A stretch of 64,000 nt of DNA, from assembly GCA_937901445.1 (NCBI GenBank), contig CALDHY010000021.1, positions 1 to 64,000 on the forward strand. Direction: 5' to 3'. Below the pieces are notes generated by a model. The model had not been told where the DNA came from and did not search any database. It saw nothing but the letters and a program-made list of their open reading frames with translations. Position numbers and translations under genes: made by a program. The stretch is from an uncultured Selenomonadales bacterium. GTDB lineage: Bacteria > Bacillota > Negativicutes > Selenomonadales > Selenomonadaceae. Shown here piece by piece: positions 52,200-60,071 of this stretch (the stretch's first letter is position 1; each line of letters starts with the position of its first letter).

Positions 52200-53090
52200 A
52201 TGAAACTAAGAAAAGCAGTCATACCGGCGGCGGGACTCGGTACAAGATTTTTACCGGCAACTAAGGCGCAACCAAAAGAAATGTTGCCAATCGTCGATAA
52301 ACCTACAATCCAATACATAATCGAAGAGGCGGCGTCCGCCGGTGTCGAAGATATTATTATTGTCACGGGGCGCAGTAAACGTTCAATCGAAGATCATTTT
52401 GACCGCTCAATAGAATTGGAAATGGAACTCGAAAAAGCAGGAAAAACCGCGTGGCTTGAAATGGTAAAGTCAATTTCTGAAATTGCAAACATTCACTTTA
52501 TCCGGCAGAAACAGCCGCTCGGCTTAGGGCACGCAGTTTTGACGGCAAGTCATTTTATTGGCGATGAACCTTTTGCAGTACTTTTGGGCGATGATGTTGT
52601 TGTATCTAAAAAGCCGGTACTTCAACAAATGGTGGAGGTTTTCAATGAATACAAGACTTCAATTCTGGGCGTGCAGGAAGTTTCGCCGGACGCGGTTAGC
52701 CGTTACGGGATTGTTGATTGTCGCCACGTCGATAACGATGTTTATAAAGTTCGTGATTTAATTGAAAAGCCCAACAAAGAAGACGCGCCAAGCAATATCG
52801 CAATTTTGGGGCGATACATTTTGACGCCTACAATTTTTAACTATCTGGAAAATCAAACTCCCGGCGCAGGCGGCGAAATTCAACTTACAGATTCACTGAA
52901 AAGATTGTCGAAAGAAGAGGCAATGTACGCCTACGTTTTCAAAGGGCACCGTTACGACGTCGGAACTAAAATAGGATTCCTGCAAGCAAACATTGAATTT
53001 GCCTTGAGGAACCCTGAAACTGCTGACGATTTAAAAAATTATCTTAGTAACTTAAATGAAAATATGACTGAAATGCTTGCTTACGATTGA
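52200..53090 (+). CDS. galU: UTP-glucose-1-phosphate uridylyltransferase
   Basis: Makes UDP-glucose from glucose-1-phosphate and UTP, feeding surface polysaccharides. 296 residues with KAVIPAAGLGTRFLPATKAQPKEMLPIVDKPTIQYIIEEA, LGLGHAVLTA, LLGDDVV, EKPNKEDAPSNIAILGRYIL and GHRYDVGTKIGFLQANI. Takes the product of pgm (33863). It converges on the phosphatase gene with a 10-base overlap of their 3' ends. Confidence 0.95.
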   Translation: MKLRKAVIPAAGLGTRFLPATKAQPKEMLPIVDKPTIQYIIEEAASAGVEDIIIVTGRSKRSIEDHFDRSIELEMELEKAGKTAWLEMVKSISEIANIHFIRQKQPLGLGHAVLTASHFIGDEPFAVLLGDDVVVSKKPVLQQMVEVFNEYKTSILGVQEVSPDAVSRYGIVDCRHVDNDVYKVRDLIEKPNKEDAPSNIAILGRYILTPTIFNYLENQTPGAGGEIQLTDSLKRLSKEEAMYAYVFKGHRYDVGTKIGFLQANIEFALRNPETADDLKNYLSNLNENMTEMLAYD

Positions 53091-53533
53091 ACTAACTTTC
53101 TTAAAAGCGCGGCACAAGCGCGGTAAATATCTTCGTAAGATTTAGCGTAGTCGTCGGTAATGTACGGGTCGTCAACGTCCCTGTTTTCGCCGACAAATTC
53201 CATCATAAGAAAAATTTTGTTACCGGAATTTTTGCCGGTAATTTTTTTTATATCAGCAAAGTTGCCGCCGTCCATCGCAATAATATAATCGCAGTTTTTA
53301 AAATCAGTTTCTTCAAATTTTCTTGAAACGCGGTAAGGGTCGAATGAGATATTATTTTTGGCAAGTTCAAAGCAAGTACCGCTTGAAATTTGACTGTAGC
53401 CGGTGGCGTGGCAACCTGAAGATTCTACAAAAATTTTATCAGATAAACCGGCTTTTTCTACAAGATTTTTCATAACGTATTCAGCCATTGGCGAGCGGCA
53501 AATATTTCCAAAACAAACAAAATTTATTTTCAT
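53081..53533 (-). CDS. Low-molecular-weight protein tyrosine phosphatase
   Basis: 150 residues with the P-loop CFGNICRSPMAE (Cys-X5-Arg) at the N-terminus and the general-acid DDPY motif near 118-121. In bacteria such phosphatases control polysaccharide export kinases or arginine phosphorylation. Here it faces galU but no tyrosine kinase is in the window. Its ATG overlaps the stop codon of the upstream gene by four bases. Confidence 0.92.
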   Translation of the reverse strand: MKINFVCFGNICRSPMAEYVMKNLVEKAGLSDKIFVESSGCHATGYSQISSGTCFELAKNNISFDPYRVSRKFEETDFKNCDYIIAMDGGNFADIKKITGKNSGNKIFLMMEFVGENRDVDDPYITDDYAKSYEDIYRACAALLRKLVQS

Positions 53534-54555
53534 TGTTGTAACTCCTTGTTACTTATTCGGCGTACCAAAATATTTTCTTCATCTTTTAAAGTTCGCGCCA
53601 TTCTTTTTTTATCTTCGGCAGATTTTGCGGTAGCCGCTTTTTTATCGTCCATCCATTGCGCGTAGTCTTCGGCGTAACCAATTTCTAAGTCACAAATTTT
53701 CATTCGCAGATTGTGAAGAGTTTTTGCGCCGAGCGGTACGTACAAACTGAAAAGTTCCTGCTTGCGCGCTTCCCAATCTTTTTTGACAACTTCAAGCATA
53801 AGCGTTTTTAAATCTGCGCGAGTTTTGTCTTGCCCCAAACTGCCTTCAGCCATAATTTCAAGATTTTTTTGGTCGGAGTCATTAATAATTGCGTCGTGGC
53901 GTGCGTTAATTTCAGCGGATTGTTCAAGATATTTATCAAGCTGAACGCGGCGAATTTGATTCAAACTGTTAATAAAGTCCGAAAAATTTTGGAGCTGTAC
54001 AATTTGCCATTCGTCATTTATATTGCGGCGCAAAATAATATTGAAAACAAATTCCTGTGCAAGTTCCGGCTGATAAATTCGGACTTTGGCGGTTGCCTCG
54101 TTTGAATTGCGCGGGTTAATTTCTACGCTGTCAACGCCGCGATATTCAAACCTGTCAAAGCCCGTCCGTTCAACAAGAGTTTTGACGCTTGCATTTTCTT
54201 CCTTGTTAAATTCGCCGTTTTCAATGTATGAATCAATCGCCGCCTTCAAACTCAAAAGTAACGGCTCGCGCAGCATTTCGGTAAAATTTTTTATTGCGTC
54301 GCGGGCGTCTTCAGTCATAGTTTTATCAACGTCGGTAACGCCTTCAACAATGCTGCTGTAGCTTTCGTCAAGAATACTTTCCAGATTGACAACTTTATAA
54401 AAATCTGCCTTGTTGTGATTTTCAACGGCTTTTTCAACTGTTTGAAGTGCGTATTCCGGCGTATCCTTTCCGGCGATTAAGCAAAAGTAGCCGCCGCCCG
54501 CAACTGCCAACGCGGCTATTCCTGCGCCTATACCCAATTTAAATTTTCTGTCCAC
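53530..54555 (-). CDS. Membrane-anchored protein of unknown function
   Basis: 341 residues: one N-terminal helix (about 7-27, LGIGAGIAALAVAGGGYFCLIAG), then a mainly alpha-helical, highly charged domain. The part after the helix (TPEYALQTVEKAVENHNKADFYKVVNL) resembles proteins with a DUF2939-like beginning, but I cannot assign it. It is translationally coupled to the phosphatase gene downstream. Confidence 0.65.
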   Translation of the reverse strand: MDRKFKLGIGAGIAALAVAGGGYFCLIAGKDTPEYALQTVEKAVENHNKADFYKVVNLESILDESYSSIVEGVTDVDKTMTEDARDAIKNFTEMLREPLLLSLKAAIDSYIENGEFNKEENASVKTLVERTGFDRFEYRGVDSVEINPRNSNEATAKVRIYQPELAQEFVFNIILRRNINDEWQIVQLQNFSDFINSLNQIRRVQLDKYLEQSAEINARHDAIINDSDQKNLEIMAEGSLGQDKTRADLKTLMLEVVKKDWEARKQELFSLYVPLGAKTLHNLRMKICDLEIGYAEDYAQWMDDKKAATAKSAEDKKRMARTLKDEENILVRRISNKELQQ

Positions 54556-54620
54556 TTTTTAAAGTCTCCTTGAAAAATAATTTTGGTATAATTCGGCGGC
54601 AAAATATTTTATTCCTGCAC

Positions 54621-54652
54621 AAAAAAAATTGACAGCCGCCAATACGACCGTC
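54621..54652 (-). terminator. Terminator of the GmrSD-type gene
   Basis: On the minus strand GACGGUCG pairs with CGGCUGUC (eight pairs, two G-U) around UAUUGG, followed by AA and eight U. Confidence 0.8.
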
Positions 54653-54660
54653 GCGCAGTT

Positions 54661-56397
54661 TTATTTCAGCAAATTGTTTTCTGCAAGGTAGTCGATAAAA
54701 GCTTCAAAGATTTTTTCGTTGAGTTGAGTAATGTTTTTTTCTGTAAAATCATAATATTCTTTTGCCAAATTTAAAAGTTCCAGATTGAAAGTTGGCGTTT
54801 CATTTTTCTTGCCGGTTTTACCGAGATAATATTTTTTCTTGTCAACAAAGCGATAATCAGCCGCACGGATATTTATACGCTTTTCAAGCAAAGTTTTATT
54901 GCCCAAAAGTTCAAGGTTTTCCGGACTTTTGAAGGGTTCCATTTCGGCGCGTTTTTTGGCGAAAATGTGTTCAATTTCTAAGCTTGTATCAAGCGGCGGC
55001 AATTCCTGATTTTCATTTTGGAAAGTCCACCACGCCAACATTGAACGAGTAATAGTTTTTGACTGTGAAAATTTTGTTTCAAAAAGTTTAGCGCGAAATA
55101 ATTCTTTATTCTGCTTGAATTGTTCAAAATTTAATTCGTTGCCGTGCAAGATATTTTGAAACTCCAAGAAAAACGGGCGGCGAATTGCCTGTACGCCCGG
55201 CTGAACTATTGCAAACATTAAAAAAAATGCCGTTATCTTGTTCAGGAATTTATAAAAATTTTCATCGTTCAATTTATTTTGAGAATCTTTATTGCCCATA
55301 AAGTACAGCGAAACTATATTTTCCCACATTGAGTAAGGCGCGTAACTCAAAACGTACAACCGCTTCAAAACGCGCGGCGAAAATCTTTTTTCATTAAAAA
55401 TAAAAATATCATGCCAAAAATTCGCAAGCGTTATTAAATCTTCAAACGTCTTTTCGCTTTTTAAAATTTGGTAGTTATTTTGCTCATAGTAAATGCGCAG
55501 ACCTTTAAATGTATCACTTTTAGTTTTAGATTTTGCCAACAGGTAGTACATATACTTCATAAATAAATCATCAGTAGCAGTGCCTCTGTGCGGATGAAAA
55601 TGTTCATTGCAGATAGTTTCAAGCTGTTTCCAACGTTTTATAAAATCATCTTTAGATTGTTTGCCGCCTTGTTCAGGACTAGAATAAAATTTATAAAATT
55701 GCGCCTTGAAAATATCTGAATCAGAAAGCGGCATCCCTCTATCATTAAGCGTGGTAAAAATTCTTAACGCCGTATCTTGTGAATTTGTTTCAATCGGCAA
55801 CATTATACAATTTTGAATAATCCTTTTTGGTAAATATGAAAAATTATCAGGCGTTTTATTTTTAAATTCGATAATTTTATTTTGGAAGTAACGATAATTT
55901 TTAGAGTAATGATTTGTGCTTTTTTCGTTTGAATTGCCTGTTTCAAGGATAGTTTGTAATTCGGTATTGTCTTCTTCTGTGGCAACTTCAGATTTTATTT
56001 TGGCTCGAGTTTTATCGGGGTTATCGTCCTTATCTAAATACCAAATACATTCAGAAATTTTATCACGTACCTTGCTTTGTACGTCACCAAATTCTTTATA
56101 AAACGCGCGCAATAAAAGCAAAAGAGTTATCAAGCGTTGCTGACCGTCTATAACTTCAGCTTGCGAAGAAGAATTACGAACAGTTAATATTGTACCTAAA
56201 AAATATTCATCGTTATCGTCTTTAAAATAATCTGCGTTGTCTTCAGGAATAGCAAAATTTTTTAAATCTTCCCAAAGAGTATCACATTCTTCAATTCCCC
56301 ATGAATACGGTCGTTGATAATCCGGAATTAAAAAATTGACGCCGTGTCCGCTAAAAATGGCGTAAATACTTTTTTTTGAAATGTTTAAATCTGACAT
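54661..56397 (-). CDS. GmrSD-like type IV restriction enzyme (DUF262-DUF1524)
   Basis: 578 residues. The N-terminal DUF262 (GmrS/ParB-like nucleotidase) domain shows IPDYQRPYSWGIEE and DGQQRLITLL (about 84-92), then FTTLNDRGMPLSDSDIFKA. The C-terminal DUF1524 (GmrD, HNH-like) has LEIEHIFAKKR near 475 and NLELLGNKTLLEKRINIRAADYRF. In known systems the two parts act as an NTP-dependent nuclease against modified phage DNA. Here both lie in one chain and no methylase or other defence gene is adjacent. It has its own terminator. The AT-rich coding sequence and free-standing position suggest acquisition, but composition alone is weak proof. Confidence 0.88.
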   Translation of the reverse strand: MSDLNISKKSIYAIFSGHGVNFLIPDYQRPYSWGIEECDTLWEDLKNFAIPEDNADYFKDDNDEYFLGTILTVRNSSSQAEVIDGQQRLITLLLLLRAFYKEFGDVQSKVRDKISECIWYLDKDDNPDKTRAKIKSEVATEEDNTELQTILETGNSNEKSTNHYSKNYRYFQNKIIEFKNKTPDNFSYLPKRIIQNCIMLPIETNSQDTALRIFTTLNDRGMPLSDSDIFKAQFYKFYSSPEQGGKQSKDDFIKRWKQLETICNEHFHPHRGTATDDLFMKYMYYLLAKSKTKSDTFKGLRIYYEQNNYQILKSEKTFEDLITLANFWHDIFIFNEKRFSPRVLKRLYVLSYAPYSMWENIVSLYFMGNKDSQNKLNDENFYKFLNKITAFFLMFAIVQPGVQAIRRPFFLEFQNILHGNELNFEQFKQNKELFRAKLFETKFSQSKTITRSMLAWWTFQNENQELPPLDTSLEIEHIFAKKRAEMEPFKSPENLELLGNKTLLEKRINIRAADYRFVDKKKYYLGKTGKKNETPTFNLELLNLAKEYYDFTEKNITQLNEKIFEAFIDYLAENNLLK

Positions 56398-56453
56398 AAA
56401 ATTACTCCTTTTAAAATAGTTTTCAACGCTTCAAAAATTTTTCCTGCGTAAAC

Positions 56454-56485
56454 CAAAAAAGCCGGCAGTTACAAACTCCCGACTT
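56454..56485 (-). terminator. Terminator of the HPr-like gene
   Basis: On the minus strand AGTCGG pairs with CCGGCT, with inner AGTT-TGT-AACT, then six T. Confidence 0.8.
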
Positions 56486-56509
56486 AAAAAGTTCAATATA
56501 AAAATTATA

Positions 56510-56929
56510 TTAAAGTTGTAATTCTACATCAGCTTCAACTTCGCCGTTAAGTATTTTGGAAATTCTGTAAAAAGCCTCGCGGTTATTTTCGCCGTGAATT
56601 TTCAGTACTAAACTTTGCCCCGCAGTAACAGCCAAATTGACAAGCGATAAAATACTGTCTGAATCGCCGGATTTTGTGCCAGACGCAATTTCTACAAGAC
56701 AACCGGTTTCTGATGCAACTTTTACAATGCTTGCACATTCACGGAAACAAAGTTTAATCTTCGACACCATAACAAATGAAACAACCGGCGAAACTTTTTC
56801 AACAGTCTCAACTTTTTCGACTGCAGGAATTTTTTCAACCGTTTTCTTAGCCAAAGCTCCCTCCTCCTCGTAAGTTTTGACGATTTTTATATTTTTATTT
56901 TTAACTTTCAAATTAGTTTGCATCTTCAT
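56510..56929 (-). CDS. HPr-like protein lacking the phosphorylatable histidine
   Basis: 139 residues. After a charged N-terminal extension with VEKIPAVEKVETVEKV repeats, residues about 52-135 follow the HPr fold pattern. At the place of GLHARPA there is CFRECASI, so His15 is absent. The Ser46 segment is kept in form (GDSDSILSLVNLAVTAGQSLVLKIHGENNREAFYRI). This resembles Crh-type regulators, which lack His15 but can be phosphorylated on Ser46 by HPr kinase. A regulatory rather than sugar-transport role is inferred. Confidence 0.75.
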   Translation of the reverse strand: MKMQTNLKVKNKNIKIVKTYEEEGALAKKTVEKIPAVEKVETVEKVSPVVSFVMVSKIKLCFRECASIVKVASETGCLVEIASGTKSGDSDSILSLVNLAVTAGQSLVLKIHGENNREAFYRISKILNGEVEADVELQL

Positions 56930-57096
56930 TTTAAAACTCCTTTCAAGAAGGATCCCGCGCCACTTCCCTGTGACGCTTGAATTTTAACTTTTTTTCAGAT
57001 TTACGTCAACAAGAAATTATTATTGTTTACGAAAAAATTTGTTCGTATTTGGCAAGGATTTTCTTTTTATTTTCAGATTCAACAAAATTTCGTTGC

Positions 57097-57125
57097 TTGA
57101 CGTTAAACTTTGCAAGAAATATAAT
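57097..57125 (+). promoter_or_regulatory. Promoter of the flhB2-metH domain-dapF-gmk run
   Basis: TTGACG (57097-57102), spacer 17, TATAAT (57120-57125), about 28 bases before the ATG at 57153. The rest of the gap back to 56930 holds no gene. Confidence 0.8.
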
Positions 57126-57152
57126 ATTGCCGGATTTTGGGGGTGGAATTGA

Positions 57153-57494
57153 ATGGACGAAGAATTTAAAACTGAAGAGGAACGAATAGCCGAACAAAAA
57201 GCGGTTGCCTTAAAATACGATATGCAACATGACGCCGCGCCGCGCGTTACTGCAAAAGGTAAAGGGCATGTTGCCGAGCATATTTTGGCTACCGCGCAGA
57301 AAAATTCAATTCCGGTTTACCAAAATAAAACGCTTGTAAATATGTTAATGGCTCTTGAAATTGACAGGGAAATTCCGCCGGAACTTTACAAGGCTATTGC
57401 TGAAGTTATGGCGTACGTTTACAAAATGGATAAAGAAAAAGGACGCGCCAACGCCGCTCAAGCACTTCAACGCGCCCGCCGCCCGCTTATTTAG
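57153..57494 (+). CDS. FlhB C-terminal homologue (EscU/YscU/HrcU family)
   Basis: 113 residues matching only the cytoplasmic export-switch part of FlhB: VALKYDMQHDAAPRVTAKGKGHVAEHILATAQKNSIPVYQNKTLVNMLMALEIDREIPPELYKAIAEVMAYVYK. The transmembrane half and the NPTH cleavage motif are absent. Such FlhB2-like proteins (for example YlqH of Bacillus) occur apart from the main flagellar operon. ATG follows GGGGGTGGA. First gene of a tight rightward run. Confidence 0.9.
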   Translation: MDEEFKTEEERIAEQKAVALKYDMQHDAAPRVTAKGKGHVAEHILATAQKNSIPVYQNKTLVNMLMALEIDREIPPELYKAIAEVMAYVYKMDKEKGRANAAQALQRARRPLI

Positions 57495-57512
57495 GAATTA
57501 GGGGGAAAAGTT

Positions 57513-58184
57513 TTGCCAATTTATAACGCGCAAATTTTAAAAGTTGACGTCGCCGAAACTCGACGTTACGCCGGTTTAAAAAAAGCTCAAAACTTCGACG
57601 AAAAAAATATTTCTGACGCCTGCGACGAAGCACTTTTACTTTTGGACGTGCGCGGGATTTATAAAATTTACGATTATGACTGCGCGAGCCACATTGTAAA
57701 TTCTGCGCCGCCTTTTGAAATTTTCGGCAATTCAATTATAAAACACCTTGCCGGTTGCGAAAAAGTTGCTTGCCTTGCAGTTACTGTTGGTGAAAATATC
57801 GAACTCGAAGTTACTAAAAAATTTGCCGCCGGAAATTATGTATCGTCGGTCCTTTTGGACGCCGCCGCCACTGCCGCCGTTGAACAAGCCGCCGATGAAC
57901 TCGAAAAAGCTATTGCCCGCGTTGCTGCAAAAGAAAGTTTGAAAATGCGTTGGCGTTTCAGTCCCGGTTACGGCGATTGGCAACTTGAAAATCAGAAAAA
58001 ATTTTTTTATGTTACGGGCGCGCCGGAAATTGGAATGAGTTTAACTGAATCGCTGATGCTTGTACCGCGAAAATCTGTTACGGCGATTATTGGTCTTGAA
58101 AAAATTATTTCAGACAATCAAAACATCCAACACAAAAAATCCTGCGCGAATTGCGGAAAAATAAATTGTCTTGCTAGGAGTTGA
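57513..58184 (+). CDS. Stand-alone methionine synthase activation domain (MetH C-terminal homologue)
   Basis: 223 residues that match the S-adenosylmethionine-binding reactivation domain of cobalamin-dependent methionine synthase: RFSPGYGDWQLENQKKFF, IGMSLTESLMLVPRKSVTAIIGL and a terminal CANCGKINCLARS. In Firmicutes this domain is often a separate gene. It would rescue inactive cob(II)alamin enzyme. The catalytic MetH part is not in the window. TTG start 57513 after GGGGGAAAAG. Confidence 0.88.
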   Translation: MPIYNAQILKVDVAETRRYAGLKKAQNFDEKNISDACDEALLLLDVRGIYKIYDYDCASHIVNSAPPFEIFGNSIIKHLAGCEKVACLAVTVGENIELEVTKKFAAGNYVSSVLLDAAATAAVEQAADELEKAIARVAAKESLKMRWRFSPGYGDWQLENQKKFFYVTGAPEIGMSLTESLMLVPRKSVTAIIGLEKIISDNQNIQHKKSCANCGKINCLARS

Positions 58185-58188
58185 GAAC

Positions 58189-58992
58189 TTGCAAAAATTT
58201 GAAAAGTGGCAAGGTTGCGGCAACGATTTTATAATAATCGACAGCCGCCAAACTGAAAAAATTGACGCCGCCGAAAATATCATAAAACTTTGTGACAGGC
58301 ATTTTGGAATTGGCGCGGACGGCGTCATTTATGTTTTGCCGTCAAAAGTTGCTGAAGTGCGAATGAGAATTTTTAACGCGGACGGCTCTGAAGCGGAAAT
58401 GTGCGGCAACGGTATTCGTTGTTTCACGAAATTTTTACTCGGCGAAAATTCCGGCAGTTTAAAAGTTGAAACGGGCGCGGGTATTTTGACTGTCCAACTT
58501 GAAAATAATCTTGTTACAGTCGACATGGGCGAGCCAATTTTGACGGCTGAAAAAATCCCCGTAACTTTCGACAAAGAAAAAGTTATCGCCGAGCCGCTGG
58601 AAGTTGACGGCAAAATTTTTAAAATTACTTGCGTTTCAATGGGAAATCCGCACTGTGTAATTTTTGTTGACGATTTAAGCAAAATTAATCTTGAAAAAAT
58701 TGGTCCGAAGTTTGAACACAATAAAATTTTCCCGCGCCGTACCAATACCGAATTTGTCGAAGTTTTAAGCCGCAATGAATTAAAAATGCGTGTTTGGGAG
58801 CGCGGCAGCGGTATAACTTTGGCTTGCGGTACGGGAACCTGCGCGACGGTCGTTGCGGCAAGTTTGAACGGCTTAACAGAAAAATCTGCAACAGTTCATT
58901 TGGACGGCGGCGATTTAAAAATTGAATGGCGCGCAGATAACCGCGTTTATATGACGGGCGCGGCTGAAAAAGTTTTCGCAGGTGAAATTTAA
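58189..58992 (+). CDS. dapF: Diaminopimelate epimerase
   Basis: Converts LL- to meso-diaminopimelate for lysine and peptidoglycan. 267 residues with KWQGCGNDFIIIDSR, the first catalytic Cys in EMCGNGIRCF and the second in ERGSGITLACGTGTCA. TTG at 58189 follows TAGGAG; an upstream in-frame TTG lies inside the preceding gene. It starts four bases after the previous stop codon and gmk follows one base after its own stop. Confidence 0.95.
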   Translation: MQKFEKWQGCGNDFIIIDSRQTEKIDAAENIIKLCDRHFGIGADGVIYVLPSKVAEVRMRIFNADGSEAEMCGNGIRCFTKFLLGENSGSLKVETGAGILTVQLENNLVTVDMGEPILTAEKIPVTFDKEKVIAEPLEVDGKIFKITCVSMGNPHCVIFVDDLSKINLEKIGPKFEHNKIFPRRTNTEFVEVLSRNELKMRVWERGSGITLACGTGTCATVVAASLNGLTEKSATVHLDGGDLKIEWRADNRVYMTGAAEKVFAGEI

Positions 58993-58993
58993 A

Positions 58994-59599
58994 ATGCAAA
59001 AAGGCTTATTATTGGTAGTTTCCGGCGCAAGCGGTACGGGCAAAGGTACTGTTTGCAAAAGATTATTGGCTGAAAGTTCGACTCTTTTTTATTCAATTTC
59101 GGCAACAACGAGGCAGCCTCGCGCAGGCGAAAAGGACGGCGTAGAATATTTTTTCGTGACGGTTGAAGAATTTCAAAAATGGATAGCTGAAGATAAATTC
59201 CTTGAATATGCTGAAGTTTACGGCAATTTTTACGGCACGCCAATTCATAAAATCGAAGAGCGGCTTAATCACGGCGAAGATGTTTTACTTGAAATTGATA
59301 TTCAAGGCGCGTTGAACGTTATGAAAAAGCGTCCCGACGGCGTGTATATTTTTTTGTTGCCGCCTTCGCTTGAAGAATTAAGCAACCGAATTAAAGGGCG
59401 CGGCAGTGAATCGCCTGAAACTTTTGCACGGCGTTTTCAAGCTGCAACAAGTGAAATTGCAACCGGCAAAAAATATCAATATGTTGTTGTAAATGATACT
59501 GTTGATTCGGCGGTTGAAAAAATTAAAGCGATAATCGCCGCCGAACGTTGCAAAGTCAATCGCAATGAAAATCTTTTTGAAAATTTGCTTGCCGTGTAA
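58994..59599 (+). CDS. gmk: Guanylate kinase
   Basis: Phosphorylates GMP to GDP. 201 residues from ATG 58994 (AGGTGA upstream inside dapF). P-loop SGASGTGKGTVCKRLL, GMP-binding YSISATTRQPRAGEKDGVEYFFVT, EYAEVYGNFYGTP, LEIDIQGALNV, and RFQAATSEI. The last codons and stop (TTGCTTGCCGTGTAA) are the first part of a 79/80-base tandem repeat that continues for about 220 bases. rpoZ follows, a common Firmicute order. Confidence 0.95.
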   Translation: MQKGLLLVVSGASGTGKGTVCKRLLAESSTLFYSISATTRQPRAGEKDGVEYFFVTVEEFQKWIAEDKFLEYAEVYGNFYGTPIHKIEERLNHGEDVLLEIDIQGALNVMKKRPDGVYIFLLPPSLEELSNRIKGRGSESPETFARRFQAATSEIATGKKYQYVVVNDTVDSAVEKIKAIIAAERCKVNRNENLFENLLAV

Positions 59600-59817
59600 A
59601 TTAAAAGCGGAGCGCGGGGCGGCAACCTCGACAAAAAAATTTAACGATTAAAAGTTTTGAAAAATTGCTTGCCGCGTAAATTAAAAGCGGAACGCGGGGC
59701 GGCAACCTCGACAAAAAAATTAACGATTAAAAGTTTTGAAAAATTGCTTGCCGCGTAAATTAAAAGCGGGTCGCGGGGCGGTAACCCCGATAAAAAAATT
59801 TAACATTAACTGAAAAA
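59587..59817. repeat. 79/80-base tandem repeat starting at the gmk stop
   Basis: Three copies start at 59587, 59667 and 59746. Each has GCTTGCCGYGTAAATTAAAAGC, then a GC-rich CGCGGGGCGG(C/T)AACC segment, then A/T-rich sequence. Copy 1 contains the true gmk C-terminus and stop; copies 2 and 3 repeat them as non-coding sequence. Confidence 0.92.
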
Positions 59818-59840
59818 TTTGTTAGGAGATGTAATTTAAA

Positions 59841-60071
59841 TTGAGTATTTTAGCTCCAAGTATGGTAAACCCTTCAACAGATGAAATGGTAAAACGCACG
59901 CACAGCCGTTATACATTGGTTGTATTGGCGTCAAAGCGCGCGCGTCAACTTTTGGCGGGCGAAACTTGCCACGTCGAAAACCCTTCAAATAAATTCGTAA
60001 CTGACGCAATGGAAGAAATTTATGAAGGCAAAATTACCTACTCGATGAACGGAGAAACTTCCAATGAATGA
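59841..60071 (+). CDS. rpoZ: RNA polymerase omega subunit
   Basis: 76-residue RpoZ. Seen: MVKRTHSRYTLVVLASKRARQLLAGE, as in the omega family. It assists RNA polymerase assembly. The TTG start at 59841 follows TAGGAGATG. Its end overlaps coaBC by eight bases. Confidence 0.9.
   Translation: MSILAPSMVNPSTDEMVKRTHSRYTLVVLASKRARQLLAGETCHVENPSNKFVTDAMEEIYEGKITYSMNGETSNE

Noticed and set aside
54556..54620. TATAAT near 54589 on the plus strand as a promoter
   Set aside because: No rightward gene follows and no -35 is visible; the gap belongs to leftward genes.
59587..59817. The 79/80-base repeat as a set of intrinsic terminators for gmk
   Set aside because: The GGGGCGGYAACCYCG stem is followed by A-runs, not T-runs, on the coding strand.
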